From NCBI RefSeq assembly GCF_004283755.1, contig NZ_SHMH01000006.1:124001-188000 (forward strand): DNA of 64,000 nt. The letters run 5' to 3'. The position numbers and the translations under genes are program-made. The notes under the pieces were generated by a model. That model worked only from the letters and a program-made list of their open reading frames with translations, was not told the DNA's origin and ran no database searches. This document shows, in pieces, positions 8,765 through 17,332 of this stretch; the stretch's first letter is position 1, and every line of letters begins with the position of its first letter. The DNA comes from Pseudoxanthomonas winnipegensis (GTDB lineage: Bacteria; Pseudomonadota; Gammaproteobacteria; Xanthomonadales; Xanthomonadaceae).

Positions 8765-10057
8765 ATGCATGCCCTCCCACCCCGCCAGGCGCATCGCGAC
8801 CGCGACGCGCGATCGCAGACGCTGCTGTCCGCGTTCCAGACCATGCGCGCCCTCACCGCCCGGCTGGCCGCGCCGCTCAGCGCCGAGGACGCGATGGTGC
8901 AGAGCATGGACGACGCCAGCCCGGCCAAGTGGCATCTGGCGCATACGACCTGGTTCTTCGAGCGCTTCGTGCTGGGCGCCGACGCGGGCTATCGCGCCTT
9001 CGACCCGGCCTGGGACTACCTGTTCAACAGCTACTACAACAGCGTCGGGCCGATGCATGCGCGCCCGCGCCGCGGGATGCTGTCGCGACCGACGCTGGCG
9101 CAGGTGCGCGCCTATCGCGCGGCGGTCGAAGAGGCGCTGTGCGCGCGGCTGCAGGCGCGGGCGCTGGACGATCAGGCGCTGGACATCGTGCAGCTCGGCA
9201 TCCAGCACGAACAGCAGCACCAGGAGCTGCTGCTGACCGACATCCGCCACGCGCTGTGGAGCAACCCGCTGCAGCCCGCCTATCGCGAGGATCTGCCCGC
9301 GCCGCGCGCCGCGGGCGCGCCGCTGCGCTGGTGTGCGCGCGAGGAACAGATCGCCCAGATCGGCGCGGCGCCCTGGCCGCAGGCGCAGGACTTCGCCTAC
9401 GACAACGAATCGCCGCGCCATCGCACGCTGGTGGCCGCGCACGCCCTGGCCAGCCGGCCGGTGAGCAATGCCGAGTTCGCCGCCTTCGTCGATGACGGTG
9501 GCTATCGCACGCCGGCGCACTGGCTCAGCGACGGCTGGGCGACGGTGCGCGCCCGCGACTGGCAGCGCCCGCTGTACTGGCACGAGGACGGCGCGCGTGA
9601 GTTCACCCTGGGCGGCTGGCGTGAGCGCGATCCGGATGCGCCGGTCAGCGGCCTGAGCCTGTTCGAGGCCGACGCCTTCGCGCGCTGGGCCGGCGCGCGC
9701 CTGCCGACCGAGGCCGAGTGGGAACTGGCTGCCACCGGCGTGCCGGCCGAAGGCCATTTCGTCGAGGACGGCCTGCTGCATCCGCGCTCGCAGCCCGGCA
9801 CCGACACCGGCCTGTCGCAGCTGTTCGGCGATGTGTGGGAATGGACCGGCAGTGCCTACCTGCCGTATCCCGGCTTCGCGCCCTGGCCCGGCTCGCTGGG
9901 CGAATACAACGGCAAGTTCATGAATGCCCAGTGGGTGCTGCGCGGCGGCAGCTGCGCCACCTCGCGCACGCACATCCGCGCCAGTTACCGCAATTTCTTC
10001 CCCTCCGACGCGCGCTGGCAGTACGCCGGCATGCGCCTTGCCAAGGACCTGCCTTGA
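8765..10057 (+). CDS. egtB: ergothioneine biosynthesis protein EgtB (sulfoxide synthase)
   Basis: Non-haem iron enzyme that couples hercynine to a cysteine or gamma-glutamylcysteine thiol with oxygen, giving the sulfoxide intermediate of ergothioneine. The N-terminal DinB-like domain supplies the iron ligands: a histidine in KWHLAH (~residues 57-60) and the pair in QHEQQH (His148, His152). The C-terminal FGE-sulfatase-type domain has WEWTGSAYLPYPGF and RGGSCATSRTHIRASYRNFF. At 430 aa it has normal EgtB length. Start is ATG at 8765; a second ATG at 8769 is out of frame. The TGA overlaps a possible TTG start of egtD. Confidence 0.95.
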   Translation: MHALPPRQAHRDRDARSQTLLSAFQTMRALTARLAAPLSAEDAMVQSMDDASPAKWHLAHTTWFFERFVLGADAGYRAFDPAWDYLFNSYYNSVGPMHARPRRGMLSRPTLAQVRAYRAAVEEALCARLQARALDDQALDIVQLGIQHEQQHQELLLTDIRHALWSNPLQPAYREDLPAPRAAGAPLRWCAREEQIAQIGAAPWPQAQDFAYDNESPRHRTLVAAHALASRPVSNAEFAAFVDDGGYRTPAHWLSDGWATVRARDWQRPLYWHEDGAREFTLGGWRERDPDAPVSGLSLFEADAFARWAGARLPTEAEWELAATGVPAEGHFVEDGLLHPRSQPGTDTGLSQLFGDVWEWTGSAYLPYPGFAPWPGSLGEYNGKFMNAQWVLRGGSCATSRTHIRASYRNFFPSDARWQYAGMRLAKDLP

Positions 10058-10074
10058 ACGCTGCCGCCTGCGCC

Positions 10075-11040
10075 ATGACCCGCGCCCGTGACGCGCTGAC
10101 CGACCTGCGCCCCAAGCCCGACGACATCACCGCCGATGCGCTGGAGGGCCTTTCGCGCGATCCCAAGACGCTGCCGTCCAAGTACTTCTACGATGCGGAG
10201 GGCTCGCGCCTGTTCGAGGCGATCACGCATCTGCCCGTGTACTACCTGACCCGCACCGAGCTGGCCCTGCTGGAGCAGCGACTGCCCTCCATCGCCCAGG
10301 CCATCGGCCCGGGCGCGCACGTGGTCGAGTACGGCAGCGGCAGCGGCCGCAAGACCGAGCTGCTGCTCGAACACCTGCACGCCCCGGTGGCCTATACGCC
10401 GGTGGAGATCTCGCGCACGGCGGTGGTGCAGGCCACCGCGCGCCTGTCCGAGCATTTCCCCGCGATCGAGATGCTGCCGGTGTGCGCGGACTTCACCAAG
10501 CCGCTCGACTTGCCCGAGAGCGCACGGCCGGCGCAGCGTACGGTGATGTTCTTTCCCGGCTCGACCCTGGGCAACTTCACCGACGAGGCCGCGCAGGCCT
10601 TGCTGGACGGGATGCGCCAGACGATGGGGCCGGGCGGCTGCGCCTTGGTCGGCATCGACCTGGACAAGGATCCGGCGCTGATCGAGGCGGCCTACAACGA
10701 TGCCGCCGGGATCACGGCCGCCTTCACCCTCAACCTGCTGGCGCGGCTCAACCGCGAGATCGGCAGCGATTTCGACCTGGACGCATTCGCCCATCGCGCC
10801 ATCTATGTGCGCGAGCGGCTGCGCATCGAGACCTTCCTGGTCAGCCAGCGGGCGCAGACCGTGCACGTGGGTGGGCGGCGTTTTGACTTCGCCGAGGGCG
10901 AGGCCATGCAGGTCGAGTACAGCCACAAGTACACCGATGCGCGCTTCGCCCAGCTGGCCGCGCGCGCGGGGCTGAAGGTGACCCACGGCTGGAACGACGC
11001 CCGCGACTGGTTCGGCCTGCGTCTGCTGCAGCCGCTGTGA
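10075..11040 (+). CDS. egtD: L-histidine N(alpha)-methyltransferase EgtD
   Basis: SAM-dependent enzyme that trimethylates the alpha-amino group of histidine to hercynine, the first step of ergothioneine synthesis. The SAM motif is VVEYGSGSGRK (~residues 84-94). PSKYFYDAEGSRLFEAIT near residue 36 and FFPGSTLGNF near residue 160 are EgtD signatures, and VEYSHKY near residue 282 is also conserved. From ATG 10075 the protein is 321 aa, the usual size. A TTG at 10054 overlapping the egtB stop (TTGA) would add seven residues and cannot be excluded. The gene is second in the egtB-egtD-DUF3253 unit. Confidence 0.93.
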   Translation: MTRARDALTDLRPKPDDITADALEGLSRDPKTLPSKYFYDAEGSRLFEAITHLPVYYLTRTELALLEQRLPSIAQAIGPGAHVVEYGSGSGRKTELLLEHLHAPVAYTPVEISRTAVVQATARLSEHFPAIEMLPVCADFTKPLDLPESARPAQRTVMFFPGSTLGNFTDEAAQALLDGMRQTMGPGGCALVGIDLDKDPALIEAAYNDAAGITAAFTLNLLARLNREIGSDFDLDAFAHRAIYVRERLRIETFLVSQRAQTVHVGGRRFDFAEGEAMQVEYSHKYTDARFAQLAARAGLKVTHGWNDARDWFGLRLLQPL

Positions 11041-11315
11041 CCGCGCCCGACGCACCGGCGTGCGTCGAGGCGACCATCCTGCGGCTGCTGGCCGAGCGCG
11101 AGGCGCAGGCCTCGATCTGCCCCTCCGAAGTGGCGCGCGCCCTGGGCGATGACGAGGCCGTATGGCGCGCGCTGATGCCGGCCGTGCGCGAGGCGGCGGC
11201 GCACCTGGCGCAGGCGCAGCGGATCGAGGTCACCCAGCGGCGGCGCACCGTGCGGATCGAGGACGCCAAGGGCCCCGTGCGCCTGCGCCGCGGCGAACGC
11301 TTCGACGCACCCTAG
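11037..11315 (+). CDS. DUF3253 domain protein
   Basis: Small 92-aa protein. ACVEATILRLLAEREAQASICPSE and the following helices resemble the winged-helix-like DUF3253 family, which has no known function. The GTG start at 11037 overlaps the egtD stop in a GTGA arrangement, so it is coupled to egtD. The C-terminus is basic (RLRRGERF), so nucleic acid binding is possible but unproven. Its place at the end of the ergothioneine unit is worth noting; whether it has a role there is inference only. Confidence 0.75.
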   Translation: MTAPDAPACVEATILRLLAEREAQASICPSEVARALGDDEAVWRALMPAVREAAAHLAQAQRIEVTQRRRTVRIEDAKGPVRLRRGERFDAP

Positions 11316-11373
11316 CCGCTCGTCTCGCGCGGCGTACGCCTGCTGGCCGAGCGTGAAGCCAAGGCCTCGAGCT

Positions 11374-11533
11374 GCTTCTGCCCCCTCCCTTTCGCGAAGC
11401 GAAGGGGAGGGCTGGGGAGAGGTTGGCTGTTGCTGTTGCCGTTGCTCGTGCCAACAGCAAAAGCAAAGCAAAAGCAAAAGCACCCCCTCCCAACCTCCCC
11501 CTTGCGCTGCGCGCAAAGGGGAGGGGCAAAAGC
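11374..11533. repeat. C/G-run interspersed repeat, copy 2
   Basis: Non-coding element: CCCCCTCCC run, TTCGCGAAGCGAAGGGGAGGG hairpin side, a CTGTTGCTGTTGCCGTTGCTC hexanucleotide-like stretch, a CAACAGCAAAAGCAAAGC stretch, then CCCCCTCCCAACC and a GCGCTGCGCGCAAAGGGGAGGGG end. Together with copy 3 it fills most of the 427 bp between the DUF3253 gene and ilvA, which are convergent. Confidence 0.75.
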
Positions 11534-11599
11534 GGCGTTCGCAGCAGCGCATACCGCGCTACCCCGGCAGCCGCTGATTGCAGCAAGTTCGCGGGCCTC

Positions 11600-11735
11600 T
11601 GCCCCCTCCCTTTCGCGAAGCGAAGGGGAGGGCTGGGGTGGGGTTAGCTGTTGCCGTTGCCGTTGCTCGTGCCTGTGCCAACGGCAACAGCACCCCTCCC
11701 AACCTCCACCCGCGCTGCGCGCAACGGGGAGAGGC
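11600..11735. repeat. C/G-run interspersed repeat, copy 3
   Basis: Second tandem member of the family, ~65 bp after copy 2 and in the same orientation. It has the same order of parts: CCCCCTCCCTTTCGCGAAGC, GTTGCCGTTGCCGTTGCTCG, CCAACGGCAACAGCACC, CCCTCCCAACC, and a G-rich end. It stops 8 bp before the 3' end of ilvA. Confidence 0.75.
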
Positions 11736-11742
11736 AGGAGCG

Positions 11743-13287
11743 CTACTTGCGCAGGAACAGCCGGTACACCGGGTTGTCGGTCTCTTCCACGCAGGGGTAG
11801 CCCAGCGTGTCCAGGAAGCGGGCGAAGGCGGCGTTGTCCTTGGCCGGCACCTGCAGGCCGACCAGCGTGCGCGCGTAGTCGGCGCCCTGGTTGCGGTAGT
11901 GGAACAGGCTGATGTTCCAGCTCGGCTTGAGCAGGGTCAGGAACTTGAGCAGCGCGCCGGGCCGCTCGGGGAACACGAAGCGCAGCAGCCGCTCGTCCTG
12001 GGCCAGCGTCGAGTGTCCGCCCACCATGTGCCGCACGTGTTCCTTGGCCAGCTCGTCGAAGGTCAGGTCCAGCGTGGCGAAGCCGTGGCGCTGGAAGTTG
12101 GCCGCGATCTTCGACGACTCGCCCTTGCCGTGCGTGGTCAGGCCGACGAACACATGCGCCTGCGCCGCGTCGCTGATGCGGTAGTTGAATTCGGTGACGT
12201 TGCGCGGCCCGCCGGGCAGCTGGTCGACCAGTTCGCAGAAGCGCAGGAAGCTGCCGCGCTCTTCCGGGATGGTGACCGCGAACAGCGCCTCGCGCTCCTC
12301 GCCGACCTCGGCGCGCTCGGCGACGAAGCGCAGGCGGTCGAAGTTCATGTTGGCCCCGCACAGGATCGCCGCGTAGGTGGCGCCCTTGGTCTTGTGCGTG
12401 GCCACGTACTGCTTGATCGCCGCCACCGCCATCGCGCCGGAGGGCTCGACGATGCCGCGCGTGTCGACGAAGACATCCTTGATCGCCGCGCAGACCGCGT
12501 CGGTGTCGACCACGACGAATGCGTCCACCAGCCCGCGGGCGATGCGGAAGGTCTCCCGGCCGACCTGCTTGACCGCCGTGCCGTCGGCGAACAGGCCGAC
12601 CTCGGTCAGCGCCACGCGCTTGCGCGCCTTGACCGAGCGGACCATCGCATCGGAGTCGGCCATCTGCACGCCGATCACCTTGATCTCCGGGCGCAGGGCC
12701 TTGATGTAGTTGGCCACGCCCGAGATCAGCCCGCCGCCGCCGACCGCCACGAACACCGCATCCAGTGGACCGGGATGCTGCCGCAGCAGCTCCATGGCGA
12801 TGGTGCCCTGGCCGGCGATCACGTCCGGGTCGTCGAAGGGATGGACGAAGGTCAGGCCCTGCTGCTGTTCCAGCGTCACCGCATGGGTGTAGGCGTCCGA
12901 GTAGCTGTCGCCGTGCAGCACCACCTCGCCGCCCAGCGCCTTGACCGCGTCGATCTTCAGCCGCGGCGTGGTCACCGGCATCACGATCACCGCGCGCGTG
13001 CCCAGCCGGTGCGCGCCCAGCGCCACGCCCTGGGCATGGTTGCCGGCCGAGGCGCAGATCACCCCGCGCTGCAGCTGTTCGGGGCTCAGATGCGCCATCT
13101 TGTTATAGGCGCCGCGCAGCTTGAAGCTGAAGACCGGCTGCTGATCCTCGCGCTTGAGCAGGACCTTGTTGTGCAGCCGCTGGCTGAGAATGCGTGCCGG
13201 CTCCAGCGGCGTCTCGACGGCCACGTCGTAGACGCGCGCGGTGAGGATTTTCCTGAGGTAATCGGCAGGCTTGAGCGGTGCGGTCAT
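11743..13287 (-). CDS. ilvA: threonine ammonia-lyase, biosynthetic
   Basis: PLP enzyme converting L-threonine to 2-oxobutanoate and ammonia, the committed step to isoleucine. K56 in FSFKLRGAYN is the Schiff-base lysine. The phosphate-binding glycine loop is VGGGGLISG (~residue 190), and ASAGNHAQG is the conserved substrate loop. The C-terminal ~170 residues hold two ACT-like regulatory repeats (from ~EEREALFAVTIPEERG), as in feedback-inhibited biosynthetic enzymes. The length of 514 aa is typical. It stands alone, with no ilv neighbours in the window; its 3' side is packed with repeats and its 5' side has a 68-bp palindrome. Confidence 0.95.
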   Translation of the reverse strand: MTAPLKPADYLRKILTARVYDVAVETPLEPARILSQRLHNKVLLKREDQQPVFSFKLRGAYNKMAHLSPEQLQRGVICASAGNHAQGVALGAHRLGTRAVIVMPVTTPRLKIDAVKALGGEVVLHGDSYSDAYTHAVTLEQQQGLTFVHPFDDPDVIAGQGTIAMELLRQHPGPLDAVFVAVGGGGLISGVANYIKALRPEIKVIGVQMADSDAMVRSVKARKRVALTEVGLFADGTAVKQVGRETFRIARGLVDAFVVVDTDAVCAAIKDVFVDTRGIVEPSGAMAVAAIKQYVATHKTKGATYAAILCGANMNFDRLRFVAERAEVGEEREALFAVTIPEERGSFLRFCELVDQLPGGPRNVTEFNYRISDAAQAHVFVGLTTHGKGESSKIAANFQRHGFATLDLTFDELAKEHVRHMVGGHSTLAQDERLLRFVFPERPGALLKFLTLLKPSWNISLFHYRNQGADYARTLVGLQVPAKDNAAFARFLDTLGYPCVEETDNPVYRLFLRK

Positions 13288-13373
13288 AGGGCCGCCATGC
13301 TACAGCGCGCGTTAGGTTTGCTGGGGCTTGGTTGCGGTTGGAAGCATCGGCGACCGCCGCATCTTCTGCTTCC

Positions 13374-13441
13374 GTGGGAGCCGCCATGGCGGCGATGGGG
13401 CCTTACCGGGAAAGCCTCATCGCCGCCATGGCGGCTCCCAC
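13374..13441. repeat. 68-bp palindromic repeat with 24-bp arms
   Basis: GTGGGAGCCGCCATGGCGG-type arm at 13374-13397 is repeated as its perfect reverse complement at 13418-13441, around a 20-bp loop. Related copies lie at 40968-41025 (imperfect left arm) and 53913-53938 (short 26-bp palindrome without loop). It occupies the gap between ilvA and the ferredoxin oxidoreductase gene. Confidence 0.85.
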
Positions 13442-13456
13442 AGGAGCGGCAGACCC

Positions 13457-16400
13457 TCAGGCCGCCTGCACGATCGGGATGGCCTTCGGGTTGCGCCACT
13501 GCGCCAGCAGCTGCGCCTCCTGCGCCCGGGCCGCGTGCAGGTGGCGCTCCTTGATGTGGCCATAGCCGCGGATCCGCTCGGGCAGGCTGGCGATGCGCAC
13601 GGCCAGCGGCAGGCGCTCGGCGTCGAGCGTGTCCAGCAGGCCGGCCACGGTGCGGCGGTAGTCCTCGATCAGCTGGCGCTCCATGCGCCGCTCGGCGCTG
13701 CGGCCGAACACGTCGAACACGCCGCCGCGCAGGAACTTCAGCCGGGCCAGCACGCCGAACGCGCGCAGCATCCACGGCCCGTAGGCGCGCTTGACCAGCT
13801 CGCCCTTGGCGTCGCGCCTGGCTAGCAGCGGCGGGGCCAGGTGGAACTGCAGGGTGTAGTCGCCTTCGAACTGCTGTTCGAGCTGGCGCTGGAATTCCCC
13901 GCTGGTATACAGCCGCGCGACCTCGTACTCGTCCTTGTAGGCCATCAGCTTGAACAGATAGCGCGCCACCGCCTCGGTCAGCGCCGTCGAGCCGGGCGCC
14001 CGGGCGCTCTCGGCCTCGCGGACCCGGGCGACGAAATCGGCATAGCGCGCCGCGTAGGCGGCGTCCTGGTAGTCGACCAGGAAGGCGCTGCGGCGCGCGA
14101 TGGCCTCGTCCAGGGTGCGCGACAGGCGCGCGTCGTCCAGCGGCAGCAGCACCACGCCGTCGGCGGTGGCCGCGGCCGTGTCGGGCAGGCCGCGCACGCT
14201 GCGCGCGTTGTCGGGATTGCGCGGCGCGCTGGTGGCGCCCCATTCGGTGCCTTCCCAGTCGCCCGGCGGCAGCACACGCAGGTTGCGCGGCACGTGCTCC
14301 TCGCGGGTCTCGGTATTGCGCACCAGGCCGGCGGCCTGCTGCACGACGGGCAGATCGACCGCGGCCAGGCGGCCCCAGGCGAAAGCGGTCTTGTTCATCT
14401 CGATGGCCGCGCCGTTGAGCTCGATGGCGCGCATCAGCGCCTCGAATGCGATCGGCACCAGCCCCTGCTGCCAGGCATAGCCCAGCATGAACAGATTGGT
14501 GGCGATGGCATCGCCCAGCAGCGCGGTGGCCAGCTGGGTGGCATCGAGCAACAGCGGGTCGCGGCCGCCCAGGGCGACGTTGACCCCGGCGATGATCTCG
14601 GCCGCGGGGAACTGCATGTCCGGGTGCGTGGTGAAGGTGCCGGGCATGGCCTCATAGGTGTTGAGCACCACCTGCGCGCGCTCGCCGCGCACCTTGGACA
14701 GCACCCAGTAGTCGTTGACCACCACCATGTCGCAGCCCAGCACCAGGTCGGCCTCGCCGGCGGCGATGCGCACGGCGTGCAGGTCCTGCGGCGCGCGCGC
14801 CAGGCGCACGTGGGTGGTGACCGCACCGCCCTTCTGCGCCAGTCCGGTCTGGTCGAGCACGCTGGCGCCCTTGCCCTCCAGGTGCCCGGCCATGCCCAGC
14901 AGCGCGCCGATGGTCACCACGCCGGTGCCGCCGACGCCGGTGATCAGAATGTTCCAGGGCTCGCCCAGGTCGGACTTGAACGCCGGCGCCGGCAGCGCCT
15001 CGAGCAGCGCGGAGGCCTCGCTGCGCTGGCCCTTGCGCGGCCGGCCGTCGTGCACGGTGACGAAGCTGGGGCAGAAGCCCGACACGCAGGAGTAGTCCTT
15101 GTTGCAGTTGGACTGGTCGATGGCGCGCTTGCGGCCGAACTCGGTCTCCTTGGGCAGCACCGACACGCAGAAGCTCTTCTGCCCGCAGTCGCCGCAGCCC
15201 TCGCACACCAGCGAGTTGATCATCACCCGCTTGGGCGGATCGACCAGCTTGCCGCGCTTGCGGCGGCGGCGCTTCTCGGTGGCGCAGGTCTGCTCATAGA
15301 TCAGCACCGACACGCCGCGCACCTGGCGCAGGCGCGCCTGCACGCTGTCCAGTTCGGCGCGGTCGTGGAATTCGGTGTCCGGCGGGAACAGGTCGCGCCG
15401 CCGCGACCACCTGGCGATCTCGTCGGACACCAGCACGAGGGTCTGCACGCCCTCGGCGCGCATCTGCGCGGCGATGTCCGGCACGCTCAGCGGACCATCG
15501 ACGGGCTGGCCGCCGGTCATGGCGACAGCGTCGTTGTAGAGGATCTTGTAGGTGATGTTGACGCCGGTGGCGATCGACTGGCGGATGGCCAGCGAGCCGC
15601 TGTGGAAGTAGGTGCCGTCGCCCAGGTTCTGGAACACATGCTCGGTCGCGGTGAACGGCGCCTGCCCCGACCAGGTCACGCCTTCGCCGCCCATGTGGGT
15701 GAAGGTGTCGGTGCTGCGGTCCATCCAGGTGACCATGTAGTGGCAGCCGATGCCGCCCATCGCGCGCGCGCCCTCGGGCACGACGGTGGAGGTGTTGTGC
15801 GGGCAGCCGCTGCAGTAGTGCGGCACGCGCGGGAAGCTGGCGCGCGGCAGCGCCATCTCGGCTTCCTTGGCCTCCATCCAGCGCAGGCGCTGCTCGATCG
15901 ATTCGGTCCTGGCGAAGCGCAGGATGCGCGCGCCGATCACGCCGGCGATGGTGGCCGGGGTCAGCTCGCCGGTGGAGGGCAGGATCCAGGCGCCGGCCTC
16001 GTCGTACTTGCCCACGATGCTGGGCCGCGCGCCGGCGCTGGCCGGCCAGTTGTAGAACAGCTCCTTCATCTGCCGCTCGATGAAGGCCTTCTTCTCCTCC
16101 ACCACGACGATGTCCTCCAGCCCGCGCGCGAAGGCGGTGATGCCCACCGGCTCCAGCGGCCAGCTCATGCCGATCTTGTAGACGCGGATGCCGATGTCGC
16201 GGCAGGCCGCCTCGTCCAGGCCCAGGTACTCCAGCGCCTGCAGCACGTCCAAGTAGCTCTTGCCGGTGGTGACGATGCCCAGCCGCGCGCGCGGCGAGTC
16301 CAGCACCACCCGGTCGACCTGGTTGGCGCGGGCGAAGGCCTGCGCGGCGGCCACCGCGTAGCGATGCAGGCGCATCTCCTGGTCCAGCGGCGGATCGGGC

Positions 16401-17170
16401 CAGCGGATGCTCAGGCCGCCGGCCGGCATGGTGAAGTCCTCCGGCAGCACGATCCGCCGCGCGAACGGATCCACGTCCACCGAGGCCGAGGACTCCACGG
16501 TCTCGGCGATGGTCTTGAAGCCGATCCAGCGCCCGGTGTAGCGGCTCATCGCCCAGCCGACCAGGCCCAGGTCGAGGATGTCCTGCACGCCGGCCGGATT
16601 GAGCACCGGCATCATCGCGCTGACGAACTCTTCCTCGCTGCCGTGCGGCAGGGTCGAGCTGCGGCAGGCGTGGTCGTCGGCGGCCAGCGCCAGCACGCCG
16701 CCCAGCGGCGAGGTGCCCGCCGCGTTGGCGTGCTTGAACACATCGCCGCTGCGGTCCACGCCCGGGCCCTTGCCGTACCACATGCCGTACACGCCCGCGA
16801 CGGTGGCGCCCGGGAACAGCGTGGTCTGCTGCGTGCCCCACAGCATGGTGGCAGCCAGGTCCTCGTTGAGGCCGGGCTGGAACTTCACCTTGGCCGCATC
16901 CAGGTGCCGGCGCGCGCGCCACAGCTCCAGGTCGAAGCCGCCCAGCGGGCTGCCGCGATAGCCGCTGACGAAGCCGGCGGTGTTCAGGCCGGCCGCATCG
17001 TCGCGCAGGCGCTGCATCAGCGGCAGCCGCACCAGCGCCTGCACGCCGGACAGGTAGATGCGCCCGTCGGTGCGCGTGTACTTGTGCTCCAGGGTGTAGT
17101 CGGTATCCAGCGTGGCCAGCGCCGGCGTGTCGGCGGACGAAGGCGAGGTGAGTTCTGCGGTGCTGGTCAT
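13457..17170 (-). CDS. indolepyruvate ferredoxin oxidoreductase family protein (fused alpha/gamma chains)
   Basis: Very large (1237 aa) TPP- and Fe-S-dependent 2-oxoacid oxidoreductase. The N-terminal part has VSGYRGSPLGGFD and a pyrimidine-type half; the middle has the TPP-binding half (HYCSGCPHNTS, GGIGCHYM, MGGEGVTW). A Cys-rich stretch suited to [4Fe-4S] clusters follows (VCEGCGDCGQKSFCVSV and CNKDYSCVSGFCPS, ~residues 645-690). The gamma-type domain begins at GVGGTGVVTIGALLG (~residue 740). The family oxidatively decarboxylates aryl or branched-chain 2-oxoacids to acyl-CoA. ATG at 17170 gives a normal N-terminus; the open frame extends further upstream but without homologous content. It is transcribed divergently from the AEC transporter gene. 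Confidence 0.9.
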   Translation of the reverse strand: MTSTAELTSPSSADTPALATLDTDYTLEHKYTRTDGRIYLSGVQALVRLPLMQRLRDDAAGLNTAGFVSGYRGSPLGGFDLELWRARRHLDAAKVKFQPGLNEDLAATMLWGTQQTTLFPGATVAGVYGMWYGKGPGVDRSGDVFKHANAAGTSPLGGVLALAADDHACRSSTLPHGSEEEFVSAMMPVLNPAGVQDILDLGLVGWAMSRYTGRWIGFKTIAETVESSASVDVDPFARRIVLPEDFTMPAGGLSIRWPDPPLDQEMRLHRYAVAAAQAFARANQVDRVVLDSPRARLGIVTTGKSYLDVLQALEYLGLDEAACRDIGIRVYKIGMSWPLEPVGITAFARGLEDIVVVEEKKAFIERQMKELFYNWPASAGARPSIVGKYDEAGAWILPSTGELTPATIAGVIGARILRFARTESIEQRLRWMEAKEAEMALPRASFPRVPHYCSGCPHNTSTVVPEGARAMGGIGCHYMVTWMDRSTDTFTHMGGEGVTWSGQAPFTATEHVFQNLGDGTYFHSGSLAIRQSIATGVNITYKILYNDAVAMTGGQPVDGPLSVPDIAAQMRAEGVQTLVLVSDEIARWSRRRDLFPPDTEFHDRAELDSVQARLRQVRGVSVLIYEQTCATEKRRRRKRGKLVDPPKRVMINSLVCEGCGDCGQKSFCVSVLPKETEFGRKRAIDQSNCNKDYSCVSGFCPSFVTVHDGRPRKGQRSEASALLEALPAPAFKSDLGEPWNILITGVGGTGVVTIGALLGMAGHLEGKGASVLDQTGLAQKGGAVTTHVRLARAPQDLHAVRIAAGEADLVLGCDMVVVNDYWVLSKVRGERAQVVLNTYEAMPGTFTTHPDMQFPAAEIIAGVNVALGGRDPLLLDATQLATALLGDAIATNLFMLGYAWQQGLVPIAFEALMRAIELNGAAIEMNKTAFAWGRLAAVDLPVVQQAAGLVRNTETREEHVPRNLRVLPPGDWEGTEWGATSAPRNPDNARSVRGLPDTAAATADGVVLLPLDDARLSRTLDEAIARRSAFLVDYQDAAYAARYADFVARVREAESARAPGSTALTEAVARYLFKLMAYKDEYEVARLYTSGEFQRQLEQQFEGDYTLQFHLAPPLLARRDAKGELVKRAYGPWMLRAFGVLARLKFLRGGVFDVFGRSAERRMERQLIEDYRRTVAGLLDTLDAERLPLAVRIASLPERIRGYGHIKERHLHAARAQEAQLLAQWRNPKAIPIVQAA

Positions 17171-17332
17171 GGGCTGGCCCGGTGGAAAGCGGCGTGGCGT
17201 GCGCGTGGCGATGGGCCTGGCGCGGCGGCAGTCTACAACCGCCTCGGGGCCGGCCTCACTTGGCGTTGCGGCAGGCGCGTTGCGACAATGCGCCCGATCC
17301 ACGCTCTCGCGCCTGTCCGCGCAAGGAAACGC

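Noticed and set aside
9718..10074. Longer EgtD starting inside egtB
   Set aside because: The extra ~119 residues are an off-frame reading of egtB and are unlike any EgtD.
13841..17332. Very long open frame on the plus strand ahead of the AEC transporter
   Set aside because: It lies opposite the oxidoreductase gene, whose protein has clear Fe-S and TPP motifs. The plus-strand reading is Gly/His/Gln/Arg-rich without motifs, the usual antisense shadow in GC-rich DNA.
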